DNA from: Castanea sativa
Taxonomy: Eukaryota; Streptophyta; Magnoliopsida; Fagales; Fagaceae
Direction: 5' to 3'
DNA length: 64,000 nt
Assembly (NCBI RefSeq): GCF_040712315.1
Contig: NC_134013.1
Location: 12,683,001-12,747,000, forward strand
Part shown: positions 1 to 9,885 of the stretch, piece after piece
How the letters are laid out: the number at the start of each line of letters is the position of its first letter
Position numbering within the stretch: the stretch's first letter is position 1
The notes under the pieces: model-generated
Seen by the model: the letters and a program-made list of their open reading frames with translations, nothing else
Databases searched by the model: none
Told to the model about the DNA's origin: nothing
Position numbers and translations under genes: made by a program

Positions 1-436
1 TGACTCTGATTATCACTATTGCAGTAATACTTCTAATACTCCCAATTTTAAACTTGGATGTAGAGGCTCATGTTGTAACGCTATAAAATCTGTTAACATG
101 TTAACTAAAAGTGTGGAACAAGATAACTTGTTGTTAACCATAATTAGTAAAATTGATAATCCTGAATTACAAAAAGAATATCTTGACAAGTTTAAGCAAA
201 ACTTAACAAAAGATGAAAAGGTTAAGAAACCTAAATCTAAAATAAGTTTTGAAGAAACTTTGGAAAGATTTAATAAAAATAAAACCAAAGAAGTTTCTGT
301 TAACGACCTTCAACATGAAATTGCTACTGTTAAACAAGAAATAATTCAATTAAAAAATGATGTTAAAATTATTAAAAGCGATAATGTTGATCTTAAACAA
401 GAATTGTTAATTCTCAAACTTGATAAAAATGTTTGA
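1..436 (+). pseudogene. Endogenous florendovirus capsid C-terminal fragment (Cys-rich motif plus coiled coil)
   Basis: An open frame enters from the left edge and ends at a TGA at 434-436. It begins with a cysteine cluster (Cys at about codon 7, then three Cys near codons 20-25). This resembles the second zinc-binding motif at the end of caulimovirid capsid proteins, but it is cut by the window edge. About 110 residues follow; the last 40 are a strong coiled coil with Leu/Ile/Val spaced in heptads (LQHEIATVKQEIIQLKNDV region). In complete pararetroviruses this segment lies between capsid and protease. Here the next piece (437 onward) is inverted, so the fragment is rearranged. The florendovirus assignment comes from the neighbouring pieces. 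The ATG at 98 is probably internal rather than a true start. Confidence 0.6.
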
Positions 437-740
437 GAACAATATAGACTAAGGTATTGACACCATCAGGAATACCTCGTCCAATACTTTCATCAAAAAT
501 AGGTATACCTTCATTATCTTTTTTAACAAAATGTTTAATAGACTCTCTGGATGCTTCTGTGAGATGTGAATCCCACTATCCTCGAAGAGTACCAGAAAAA
601 CCAGTAGTAAGCAAGTCAACAATATCAGGATGATCAAGATCATTATGGTTGTTCATGTATGCAATAGCAACCATAGACATGTGAGCCATTTTGTTAATAA
701 TTTCTTGTTCAGAAAAACCTTCAATATTCCATTCATAAAG
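437..740 (-). pseudogene. Endogenous florendovirus capsid core fragment, inverted
   Basis: Read on the minus strand from 740 to 437, this gives about 100 capsid-core residues with the typical EWNI...GFSEQEI start, a DLLTTGFSGTLRG block, and a terminal PIFDESIGRGIPDGVNTL block. This arrangement is characteristic of pararetrovirus and retroelement capsid domains, in which a GF-G-L-GWW motif is followed by a helix. One in-frame TAG interrupts the GWW-type motif. Both ends are abrupt: at about 740 it meets plus-strand protease-RT linker sequence, and at about 437 it meets the plus-strand coiled-coil fragment. It is therefore a small inverted block inside a viral mosaic. Nothing suggests it is expressed. 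Confidence 0.6.
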
Positions 741-1132
741 CTTTTAGACAGAAAGTAAAATTCAAATTCTATTCAAAATTTGATGATGCAATTAATCTTA
801 TTCATACTAAAGTTAAACATCTTAACTTCCTTAAGCAAGAAGTTAGATACCAGAAAATTGTTGAACAACTTTCTAATAAATTATTAAAATTCAAAATTGA
901 TAATTTTCAGAAAATATTAATGAATGATGTTTGTTCTGATATTCCTAATGCTTTCTGGTATAGGAAGAAACATATTGTTGATGATTTTAGTGAAAGGAAT
1001 ATTCCTACCAAAGCTCGCCCTATTCAGATGAATACTGAAACTGTTGAATTTTGTAAAATGAAATCAATGATTTACTTAAGAAAAAACTGATTAGGAATAG
1101 CAAATTTGCGAAGCTTGAGAGAGGAACCTTTC
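741..1132 (+). pseudogene. Endogenous florendovirus protease-RT junction fragment (second copy)
   Basis: This block aligns base for base, with scattered differences, with about 5665-6090 of the longer plus-strand copy. Shared landmarks are KHLNFLKQEVRY, NDVCSDIPNAFWYRKKHIVD and KARPIQMN. Relative to that copy it has an in-frame 15-bp deletion after KKHIVD, a one-base loss after TVEFCK and a deletion of roughly 50 bp just before the similarity ends at about 1132. It covers only the linker between protease and reverse transcriptase and the first RT residues; no catalytic motif is included. The second copy shows that at least two viral genomes, or a duplication, contributed to this locus. Confidence 0.65.
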
Positions 1133-1487
1133 TTCACCACCCCAATATCCTTACCACCAGTATTCTGAAAATCCTTCATTACCATTCAAGAGTCTGTCAC
1201 CTTGTACAACTAATACATATATTATGGTTTAACAAAAAACAATTTAAGAAAAAGTTTCATTGCCAATTATTCCTTTTCCCTTCCTTGGCAGGAAAAAATA
1301 AGTGGAATATAATGCCTTCTTCGGCAGAGAAGAAGAACAAAGGGAAAGCACCGGCAGAGGACTATCTTCAAGACGAAAGGCTCCCAGCTGGACAACTTTT
1401 TGTAATGCACGAAGGCGCATCCTCTGGGGTAAAACCCAGTAGATGCAACATCCCTTCATGAATCTGTCCCGACAGAGGTGACATATT
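1133..1487. other. Unassigned spacer inside the viral mosaic
   Basis: About 355 bp separate the plus-strand protease-RT fragment from the minus-strand linker fragment. It is less AT-rich than the flanking viral DNA and contains a 109-codon minus-strand open frame (1244-1573) that overlaps the viral frame. I recognise no viral or host domain in it. It may be filler DNA captured when the viral pieces were joined, or unrelated host sequence. Confidence 0.3.
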
Positions 1488-2309
1488 CTAGTGGTGACAT
1501 GGTAATTGCTTTGCAGGAATAGTTTCAAGGGGAGGATGACTAGACCGAACAACGGTTTTGTCTTCTCTAACAAAATTTGATTTTCTTATTACGTTCAAGT
1601 GATTAGTATGAACTTCATCTCTTGAAACATAATAGTTTTCAAGGTAATCAAAAAACAAAATATGTTTTCCCAACAAATTCATTTTTTCTTTCCATTTCCT
1701 CTTAACTCGATCTTTCTCAGACTGAGCAAAAGTACTATGGTAATATTTTTGTTTACTTCTGTTTTTGGCAGAAATAAACTCATTATACAAAGCAACCATA
1801 TCAATTTCAAAAGGTTCAAGTCTACTCAAAACTCTCAATTGGCTTTGGTAAATATGGGTTTCAATAGGTGGAAAATCAGATCCAGAATGAGCATCAGATT
1901 TTGCATCATCTTCTTCATCATTAGCATTTCTGCTATTATTAGAGGGAGATTCGGCTTTAGTTGAATAAAAAGCAGTACTAACTTGGAATTGTTGCTCGCA
2001 ACTCCTTTTAGCCTTAGATCAGGTTTTTCAAAATTCTTTTTCAAAAACTCATCAATATCATGATCTCTTTTATCAAAACTTTCAGATCTAACAAAGGATT
2101 GTCTTCTTTCGTTGATCCTCAAAACTTTCAGATCTAACAAAGGATTGTCTTCTTTCGTTGATCCTCAAAGGTTTGTAATCACCAAAACATATTTTCACAG
2201 TACCATCAGCATATTGTTGAATATTAGTAAGATCAAGTTCATCAAAAATAGGTTTAACAAGTGAAGATTCTCATTCCAAAGTCTATTCTTTGGGAAGAGT
2301 TATATCTTG
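1488..2309 (-). pseudogene. Endogenous florendovirus ORF1 segment: end of movement protein and linker before the capsid
   Basis: This continues the movement-protein frame on the minus strand. It contains a KPIFDELDLTNIQQYADGTV block, an acidic Ser/Asn/Asp-rich stretch, and then a basic region with ALYNEFISAKNRSKQKYY and RVKRKWKEKMNLLGKHI. The basic region is almost identical to the plus-strand block at 5129-5349. There are three in-frame stops just after the movement-protein core (near 2300, 2270 and 2260) and a 46-bp tandem duplication at 2073-2164 that shifts the frame. Similarity ends with a TAG at 1488-1490. In complete genomes this stretch leads into the capsid, which is missing here. 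Confidence 0.6.
2073..2164. repeat. 46-bp tandem duplication in the viral ORF
   Basis: Two adjacent copies of a 46-bp unit (2073-2118 and 2119-2164), beginning TCAAAACTTTCAGATC, appear identical. Because 46 is not a multiple of three, the duplication breaks the viral reading frame. The identity suggests it is recent relative to the age of the insertion. Confidence 0.85.
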
Positions 2310-3047
2310 TCATTGAATCATTTTGAAGACTTGGATCTTAGCATCAGGGTTGGAACATTGAATTAACATAGTTTTACCAGCAGGATCTCTTCCTCTAGCA
2401 CGAGGAGTTAACTGAGAATCAAGCAATCTATAATAAATGTGGTAAATAAGAGTAAAAGACTTACTGCCTTCATCCATATCATACTCAGATGTCAATATAT
2501 TCAAAGTTAAAGCTTTAACAATATTAAGATCATCCAAAGTAAGAGCAAGATCAGGATAACAATCAAAGAAAACAGGACCATCATACAAAGAAGCAGTAAT
2601 CATACCAAGAATGCTATCATTAAATCTTTTAAATCTAGCATCTCGTAAACACATGAGAACAGAAGCATTAATACCTTTTCTAGTCAAAGGTTTAACAGCA
2701 ACTTGAACAAGTCCAATATGTAAATACTTGAGTTTCTTAGTCATGAAATCATTAATATTTTTTCTGGAAAACTAGCAACATTTTTCATGAGATCTGGAGA
2801 TAGAAAAATTTTGTTCAATAGTTCTAACTCTATATTCAGAGAAAAGTTTATTTTCAGACTAGCTAAGTTCATAAACAGATTTAGTAGAAACCTTACAGAT
2901 ATTCCATTTTTTGAAATCAGGGTACTCACTTTCTTCTACAGTGTGGTCTTCTTCATTCACAATATCAGGAGGACAACCAGTCTTGGAGCTACCAGAGGAG
3001 TTGGATCTCCACAGCCTATCCATAACTATCCTAGTTATAACACTCAA
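2310..3047 (-). pseudogene. Endogenous florendovirus movement protein (30K superfamily), broken
   Basis: The minus-strand frame from 3047 to 2310 encodes the N-terminal part of the florendovirus polyprotein. Residues encoded by about 2744-2560 carry the movement-protein signature: YLHIGLVQVAVKPLTRKGIN, a LRDARFKRFNDSILG block and a DGPVFFDCYPDL block. Movement proteins of this superfamily enlarge plasmodesmata so that virus can pass between cells. The putative N-terminus (MDRLWRSNSSG from the ATG at 3023-3025, or from an ATG eight codons earlier at 3047) is in the same frame. Two in-frame TAG stops lie between it and the conserved core (near 2860 and 2770). The gene lies about 250 bp downstream of the primer-binding site, as expected for the first ORF. 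Confidence 0.75.
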
Positions 3048-3304
3048 TTATCATGTTTTTCTCACAACCGTTGCATTTCATAACACATACTGTAACCAAC
3101 CCTATTCCTCTCATGCCCTCACGCTCTCTCGGCTTCACGGGCCTTACTGTTCGAATCTGGGACTTCACTTTACGACTACGGTGGCGCCAATGACAGTAAG
3201 AAGGAACATAACAACGAAGTATCACAAGGTTGGGTAGACACAGACAGATTATGAAGGACACAACAACACTACTAGCGGCCAAGGAAAGAATGGCTCTGAT
3301 ACCA
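3048..3304 (-). promoter_or_regulatory. Viral leader with tRNA-Met primer-binding site (3293-3304)
   Basis: The minus-strand sequence TGGTATCAGAGC at 3304-3293 matches the initiator tRNA-Met primer-binding site used by caulimovirids to start minus-strand DNA synthesis. It is followed by an untranslated leader of about 250 nt before the ATG region of ORF1. The site is intact here, whereas the plus-strand copy is cut within its primer site at 9148. Confidence 0.75.
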
Positions 3305-3900
3305 TAAAGGGGGGAAAGACGACAGCGTAGAAGGCAGAAGCATAACAAATATAATAATTTAAAGTAAATGTAATTGAAAGTAAGGCGGTAGAACCAGCCA
3401 AACAGTTATATCAAATTAAATCAAAAGATATTGAAAACAAAAGTGTTTGTTGAAAGTAATTCAAAACACTTACAGTATTAGTAGCAGTAGTTACAAGATT
3501 ACAATAATCAACAGGATAGTAGTACAAGGCTTGAAGGCTGGACCTGGTTACAAACTTTGTAAATAGTAGTGAGATATTTTGACTATTTAGGAATTCTAAG
3601 GAAAGTCCTAAAAGAGAAATCTGATTTGCAATAAGGGACAACCCCCCTTATATAGGTAAATAAAGCAGTGAATAATGAATTTTTTCACTATTCATATTAG
3701 GACCTGTGAGGGACAGCAGGAGCGCAATATCCGGAAACTTTGTCCAAAGATCCAGTCTCTTCAGGCTTGGGTTTAGGGCCGAAAGTAGTTTGGCGTGTTG
3801 TGCCAAAAGTAGTCAATAAGGGAATCATCAGCAAGTAAAGAATGGAAATACTATTTGCTATATTAAAGCATCATTAGCCGTTGTGCGGGCTAGACAAATA
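3305..3900 (-). promoter_or_regulatory. Florendovirus intergenic promoter/terminator region, minus-strand copy
   Basis: This aligns over its whole length with 8476-9148 in the opposite orientation. It contains the minus-strand TATA box TATATAA (3654-3648) in the context CCTATATAAGG and, about 200 bp downstream, the position of the polyadenylation signal. That signal reads AACAAA here (near 3450), where the other copy has AATAAA. Promoter and poly(A) signal in this order would give a pregenomic RNA with terminal redundancy. The shared block starts right after the last codons of the upstream gene and runs to the primer site. Confidence 0.7.
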
Positions 3901-3927
3901 AAGCAATCATCATCAATAAAGCATTTA

Positions 3928-5128
3928 TCAGATGGAACCAGTAAAAGCAATATCAGATGGATATCCTTTGTAAAGATCCCATGAGGGGCAAGGATCCCAT
4001 GGGGGGTCATCATTGCATTCATGTTCATGATAGGTGGAATATTGATTACAGAAACCACAGTATAACAATGGTTCATATACAGGATACCGTGTGAGGAATA
4101 TCCTTGGATCATCATGATCTATCCTCAGTAGATGACGAACAACAGAAGCATAAGGTTTATTTATAAAAACATAGATTCTATCTGTACATCCTTCGAAGTG
4201 GTAATCTTTCCACAAATCTTGAATGACATCTAAAATCTGATTATTGAAGTAACTTCTCTAGCATTCAGCAAGGGCTTAGGGTCGTTTGAAGGAAACATAA
4301 GTATTGCCTTCATACCATTGTCCTTGGTGAGTATATCCATTAATGAGAATAAGATGTATTGAGGGTTGAACATTCATCCAATCATTTCTTTCCCATTTAG
4401 GTAGAGTGCTCCAACATCTAATAGATACAAAAGGGCTTTCAACCTTTTCAACAGCCTTTTGTATAATATCAAGGAATTGGCTAATCTGATCAAGACTCGT
4501 TAGCTTTATGAGCTTGATGAAGCCATATTCAAACATTTGGGAAAGCTAAGAGGGATCATGATCTGATTAATCTTCATAATTGATCAAAAGACCAGGGAAA
4601 GGGTGGTTCATTTCATGTACTCTGAGACTACTCCCAAAGTATTCTCCCCATTTTGTCTTCATGTAGGGACCATTAGGATCATCTGGATCAAGATTAGGAT
4701 TGATTGTAACAAGAGTATTGAAGTATTTGAGCCAAAGATCAAGATCTCTGGTCATAGCCTTGCTTTCAAAAATACAAGATTGTATTTTTGGAGGCAAGTT
4801 GGCAACAACACTTCTTAGTACAGACTGAGTCTTAAGACTTAATCTGGCATAATCAGTGCTCATTATAGTCTTCTTATCCATTGAATGGATTTCCTCTTTG
4901 CCAAAGAGTTGATTGGTGAAGATTTCAATAATGTTTGAGTAATTAGGATGGCTCCTCTGAGCCTCATTATCTGAAGAAAGGTTAACAAGGTAATTAGTGT
5001 AGGTTTCATTTTGAGCAGTAAGATCAGCAAGGTGGCTTGTACAAGCCTCATTCTGAGCAGTAAGGTTAACAAGGTGGATTTCAAGTGCTTGAATGGTTTT
5101 TTTGAAAAGGGTGCGGGGGTTTAGAGAC
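3928..5128 (-). pseudogene. Unrecognised florendovirus-associated ORF with a coiled-coil repeat, interrupted by four stops
   Basis: A single minus-strand frame of about 400 codons runs from the breakpoint at 5128 to a stop at 3928. In-frame stops occur at 4567 (TAA), 4546 (TAG), 4276 (TAA) and 4258 (TAG), with clear coding texture between them. The N-terminal part carries three copies of a 14-residue repeat (HLVNLTAQNEACTS-like units), two heptads each, giving a coiled coil. Later landmarks are DLDLWLKYFNTLV, FVSIRCWSTLPKWERNDW and YEPLLYCGFCNQY. I do not recognise the family, and it is not similar to the second ORF at 7232-8480. It ends at the common promoter region exactly where that ORF does, so it occupies the equivalent position in a different genome or genome component. 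The N-terminus is missing at the 5128/5129 junction. Confidence 0.55.
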
Positions 5129-5348
5129 CAAGCAGTGGTTGCTTTGTATAATGAGTTTATTTCTTCCAAAAATAGAAGTAAACAAAAATATTACCAAAGA
5201 ACTTTTGCTCAGTCTGAGAAAGATCGAGTTAAGAGGAAATGGAAAGAAAAAATGAATTTGTTGGGAAAAAATATTTTGTTTTTTGATTACCTTGAAAATT
5301 ATTATGTTTCAAGAGATGAAGTTCATACTAATCTCTTGAACGTAATAA

Positions 5349-5349
<1 letters not shown>
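5129..5349 (+). pseudogene. Florendovirus ORF1 linker fragment, plus strand
   Basis: Starting at GTTGCTTTGTATAATGAG, this repeats the minus-strand block at about 1800-1580 (ALYNEFISSKNRSKQKYY, RVKRKWKEKMNLLGKNI, FFDYLENYYVSRDEVHTN). In a complete polyprotein it precedes the capsid. Here it is joined on the left, back to back, to the unknown minus-strand ORF, and on the right to a (AT)33 tract at the point where LNVIR ends. The open frame from 5093 to 5809 runs through the AT tract as Ile-Tyr repeats, but this is a by-product of the repeat and not a real protein. Confidence 0.65.

Positions 5350-5350
<1 letters not shown>

Positions 5351-5416
<66 letters not shown>
5351..5416. repeat. (AT)33 microsatellite within viral DNA
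   Basis: A pure AT dinucleotide tract of 66 bp joins the linker fragment to the second half of the protease. All capsid, zinc-finger and N-terminal protease sequence expected between them is absent. Florendovirus loci are known to be frequently associated with TA simple repeats, interpreted as sequence captured during double-strand break repair. Confidence 0.95.
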
Positions 5417-5419
<3 letters not shown>

Positions 5420-7242
5420 AAGCTTGGAGAAGTTCAATTAAAATTTGAAAAATCTACTGAAAGATTGGTTTCTGCTAATGGCACTCAAATGAAAATAAAG
5501 TATGAATTGAATAAAACTCATGTTTGTCGTGATAATGTTTGTTTCAAGATACCTTCTATGCTTGTTAAAAACATGACTGATAAGGTGATTCTTGGTTTGC
5601 TTTTTATCAGTTCTTTGTATCCTTTCTTTGTTGAAGATGATGGAATTACTATTGATCCTTTTGGACAGAAAGTAAAATTCAAATTCTGTTCAAAATTTGA
5701 AAATAATAATGCTTTTAATCTGATTCATGCTAAAGTTAAACACCTTAACTTCCTTAAGCAAGAAGTTAGATACAAAAAATTGTTGAACAACTTTCTGATA
5801 AATTATTAAAATCAAAAATTGATAATTTTCAGAAAATATTAATAAATGATGTTTGCTCTGATATTCCTAATGCTTTTTGGTATAGAAAGAAACATATTGT
5901 TGATTTACCTTATGTTAAAGATTTCAATGAAAAGAATATTCCTACTAAAGCTCGCCCTATTCAAATGAATGCTGAGACTGTTGAATTTTGCAAAAATGAA
6001 ATCAATGATTTAATTAAGAAAAAACTGATTAGGAGTAGCAAATCTCCTTGGTCTTGTGCTGCTTTTTATGTCCAAAAGAATGCTGAGCTTGAGAAAGGAA
6101 CTCCTCGCCTTGTGATTAACTACAAGCCCTTGAATGAGGTCTTAGAATGGATTAGATATCCCATCCCCAATAAGAATGATTTAGTTCATAGATTGAGTGA
6201 GGAGGTAGTCTTTTCTAAGTTTGATATGAAACCTGGGTTTTGGCAAGTTCAGATTAATGAAAAGGATAGGTACAAAACTGCTTTCACCACTCCCTTTGGT
6301 CACTATGAGTAGAATGTTATGCCCTTTGGTCTCAAAAATACTCCTAGTGAATTCCAGAATATTATGAATGACATCTTCAATTCTTTCAATCATTTCACTG
6401 TTGTTTATATTGATGATGTCCTGATTTACTCCAAATCTATTGATGAACACTGGAAACATTTGTACTCGTTTCTGAAAACCACCAAAAGAAATGGACTTAT
6501 TGTCTCTGCCAAGAAAATTAAACTGTTCCAAACTAAGGTTAGGTTTCTTGGTTATGACATTGTTGAAGGGCAAATTCGTCCTATTGATAGAGCTATCCAA
6601 TTTTCTGATAAGTTTCCTAATGAGATTACTGACAAAACCCAACTCCAAAGATTTCTTGGTTCTTTAAACTATGTTGTTGATTTTTACAAGGATCTGAGGA
6701 AACAATGCAAACCACTTTTTGATCGGTTACAAAGTAATCCTCCTCCTTGGTTCGATGTTCATACTTCTATTGTTAAACAAATCAAAACTCATGTTAAAAC
6801 CTTACCTTGTCTTGGTATCCCAACTGTCAATGCTTTCAAAATTGTTGAAACTGATGCCTCTGATATTGGTTATGGAGGTATTCTAAAACAAAGAGTTTCA
6901 CCAGACTCACCTGAACAAATTGTTCGCTTCTATTCAGGAGTCTGGAATACTGCACAACTAAATTATAGTACTATAAAGAAAGAAATTTTATCTAGAGTAC
7001 CATGCATCTCAAAATTTCAGAGTGATTTGTTAAATCAAAAGTTTTTATTAAGAATTGATTGCAAAAGTGCTAAATATGTTATTGAAAAAAATGTTGAGAA
7101 TATAGCTTCAAAACATATTTTTGCCAGATGGCAAGCTATTTTAAGTGTTTTTTATTTTACTATTGAATATATTAAAGGTTCACAAAACATCGTTCCTGAT
7201 TTCCTTACTCGTGAATTTCTGCAATCCCACAATGGCAAGTAG
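5417..7242 (+). pseudogene. Florendovirus polyprotein C-terminal part: partial protease, reverse transcriptase, RNase H
   Basis: The frame begins inside the aspartic protease: the half with the catalytic Asp motif is missing and the C-terminal half (GLLFISSLYPFFVEDDG) is present. A one-base loss near 5772 breaks the frame. The reverse transcriptase follows (5965-6700) with LIRSSKSPWSCAAFYV, RLVINYKPLN, FSKFDMKPGFWQV, MPFGLKNTPSEFQ and the catalytic YIDDVLIYSK. A TAG at 6310-6312 interrupts it just before MPFGLKN. RNase H (about 6840-7220) shows ETDASDIGYGG, LNYSTIKKE, IDCKSAKYVI and the terminal DFLTREF. The stop at 7240-7242 overlaps the next ORF by 11 nt. RT and RNase H would copy pregenomic RNA into DNA. 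The domain order, DFLTREF end and a following second ORF fit florendovirus better than badna- or caulimovirus. Confidence 0.8.
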
Positions 7243-8480
7243 GAGATCAAAAGATAAAAACACTGCTGAAACACCTAAACATATTGTCAAAAGAGAGCCA
7301 GTCTCTCCTGCTGAAATTGTTAACCGTTTCACCCCCTTAGGAATGATTCCTAAGCCCAATTATTCATCTGTTTTAGCCTCTGATTATGATCCTTATGCCT
7401 TGACCTCTATTAACCAACTTGTCAAAACTGTTTACCCGAGAAATCCTAATGCTTCCCAATATATTAAAAAACAATATTTCCAAAACCTTTTTTTTTATTG
7501 AACCAAACCAATCCGCAATCAAGAATCCCCTACAGATTGCAAAGAGCTATTTCCCTCCAAGGTTCCATTGGATTCCAGAGCATAGTGATAAAAAGTTAGA
7601 ATATTATTCTGACATTTTACGCATTGAGAAATCCATCATTATCAAAACCATTTTTGATCTAATTGATAAAACCAAAATTATTTACCATAGTGTTTATTTG
7701 AAGGATATAATCTTCGAAGAAAAATGGGGTCCCTCCCCTGCATTAACAAGGAGACTACCAAACTCCCCTGTTCTGTATTCATATTATGATTATATTATTG
7801 CCTGGTCCAGGTTCATGCTCCACCTGAATGACACAATGACTCATTCATGGTTTATTAATTTTGACAAAGAATTTGATGAAACTGCAAAATTGCCTCTTTG
7901 GTTCATCCGTTGGTGGAATCAATTTGGCCGTGTCGCTGATATTTTCCCTGATGATTTGTTAACTTCTTTCAAGATCTTTGACAATACCCTCAAAACAGAT
8001 GTTTATAATGCCAAGTTTCCTAATCTTCTGCACTTTGTTAAACAGTTCAAAATCCCTTGGATTTTAAAATGGCAATATGAAAAAGAAGGTGATGTTCTTG
8101 CTAGATATTGGTATGTTAAATGGTGGGATAAATTTGGTTGTGTTCAACGAATTATTGACAACATCACCAGAGCTCCCAGATCCCTGCCCAGGAAGCATTC
8201 TCCTGCGCAATTGGCTAAAAGTACTAATACACCCTCTACTTCTTCCACCAAAGTTATTAAGAAGACTTCTCCCTTTGATGACCTCAGCAAGGAAGCCTTG
8301 TGTGCTCTCCTAGAAAAGAAGATCAAGGATGAAGAAGTTGCTGCCAACAGAAGCTCAAAAAAGGAAGGCTCTGTTGCAGAAAGTCCTTATAACCCTTATC
8401 CCCAACCATATCCTAAAGATTGGTTTGGACATGATGAAGAGCATGATGAAGAAGACACTCCTGACCTAGGAGCAAATTGA
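7232..8480 (+). pseudogene. Florendovirus second ORF, function unknown, one frameshift
   Basis: The ATG at 7232 overlaps the end of the polymerase ORF by 11 nt in another frame, suggesting coupled or reinitiated translation. Codons read MASRRSKDKNTAETPKHIVK onward until a run of nine T at about 7487-7496 shifts the frame; translation would end at 7499-7501. The rest continues in another frame to 8480, about 415 codons in total. The protein is rich in Trp and aromatic residues (FPPRFHWIPEH, YDYIIAWSRFMLH, LPLWFIRWWNQFG, ARYWYVKWWDKFG). It has a Lys/Glu-rich coiled region and an acidic tail (YNPYPQPYPKDWFGHDEEH). Florendoviruses carry an ORF of about this size and unknown function in this position. 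I cannot assign a role. Confidence 0.75.
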
Positions 8481-9148
8481 TGATTTTGTCTGGCCTGCAC
8501 AAAGGCCAATAATGCCACAGTGTTCGTTCCAGGATTAAAGTATTTACTATTGCTTTCCCTGCTGATGTTACCTAATGTTGATTCCTTTATTGACTGTTTT
8601 TGGCATAACATGCCAAACTACTTTCGGCACAAAAGCCATCCTGATAAACCCAGGCTCTTTTGATAAAGTTTTCGGATATTACGCTCCTGCTGTCCCTCAT
8701 GGGTCCTGATATGTATAGTGAAAAAAGTCATTATTCACTATTCACTGCTTTATTTACCTATATAAGGGAGGTTGTCCCTTATTGCAAATTAGAATTCTCT
8801 TTTAGGACTTTCCTTAGAACTCCTAAATAGTTAGAATATCTCACTATTATTTACAAAGCTTGTAACCAGGTCTAGCCTTCAAGCCTTGTACTACTATCCT
8901 GTTGATTATAGTAATCTTGTAACTACTGCTACTACTATTGTAACTACTGCTACTACTACTGTAAGTGTTTTGAATTACTTTCAATAAACACTTTTGTTTT
9001 CAATATCTTTTGATTTAATTTGATATAACTGCTTGACTGGTTCTACCGCCTTACTTTTAATTGCCTTACTTTCAATTACATTTACTTTAAATTATTATAT
9101 TTGTTGTGCTTCCGCCTTCTGCACTGTCGCCCTTCCCCCCTTTATGGT
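8476..9148 (+). promoter_or_regulatory. Florendovirus promoter and polyadenylation region, cut inside the primer site
   Basis: This is the non-coding region downstream of the second ORF. A TATA box TATATAAG lies at 8759-8766 and an AATAAA signal at 8983-8988, about 220 bp apart. Transcription starting near 8790, going round a circular template and ending after 9000 would produce the terminally redundant RNA of a pararetrovirus. A (CTA)n-like patch (ACTACTGCTACTACTATTG) lies between them. Similarity to the minus-strand copy stops at TTTATGGT (9141-9148), that is, four bases into the primer-binding site, where a TA tract begins. Confidence 0.75.
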
Positions 9149-9250
<102 letters not shown>

Positions 9251-9885
9251 AAGGCCACACTTGCAAGGGGTGTAAAAAGAGAAGAAAGTTCTTATTAATT
9301 ATGACCAACAAGGGAGAGCATCCTGATTACTAATGAGTCCGCAGCCCAATGACAACATGGCATCAGGATTCATAGACACGTCAAATCACCTCACTGTGGA
9401 CAACCAGTTGAGAGATGGAAAAGTAAGTTCCTTGAACCCTGCGCCTCAACTTAGAAAATCCCAATTTGAATTTCAAAAAAGCCTAGAACCATGAAAGGTA
9501 ATAGGGGAAAACTCCTCCTCTGTGGGCCTTTCAAGACCCTCCCCATCTGAAGCCCAAGAAGTCTCGAGTCTTTTAAACCCCCCCCCCCCCCAAGAGGCCC
9601 ACCACACTAGAAAGACACCATACACCCCACGAGGCCTAGGTAAAGGGAATTGGAAAAAATAGCCAGAGCCCAAGGCCAGTAAGCTCCAAATCCTAACACT
9701 TGCACTCAAAATCTTAGTGGGCTCTCAGGATCCAAAAGACTATGCAAGCTTGTTTTATCAGACGAAGATGAAGAAAAGCCCCATAAGAAAATCCGTGACA
9801 CACCCTTCACAAATGCAAACAGCTCTCAATATGGATTGGCAGTGACTGCAAAGCAGCACCGTAGGGAGCAATGAATTCACTATGA

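Noticed and set aside
1244..1573. 109-codon minus-strand frame in the spacer
   Set aside because: It overlaps the viral linker in another frame and has no recognisable domain, so I left it as unassigned.
5093..5809. A 238-codon open frame across the AT tract
   Set aside because: The middle third is an Ile-Tyr repeat produced by (AT)33. The two sides come from separate parts of the viral polyprotein, so it is not one gene.
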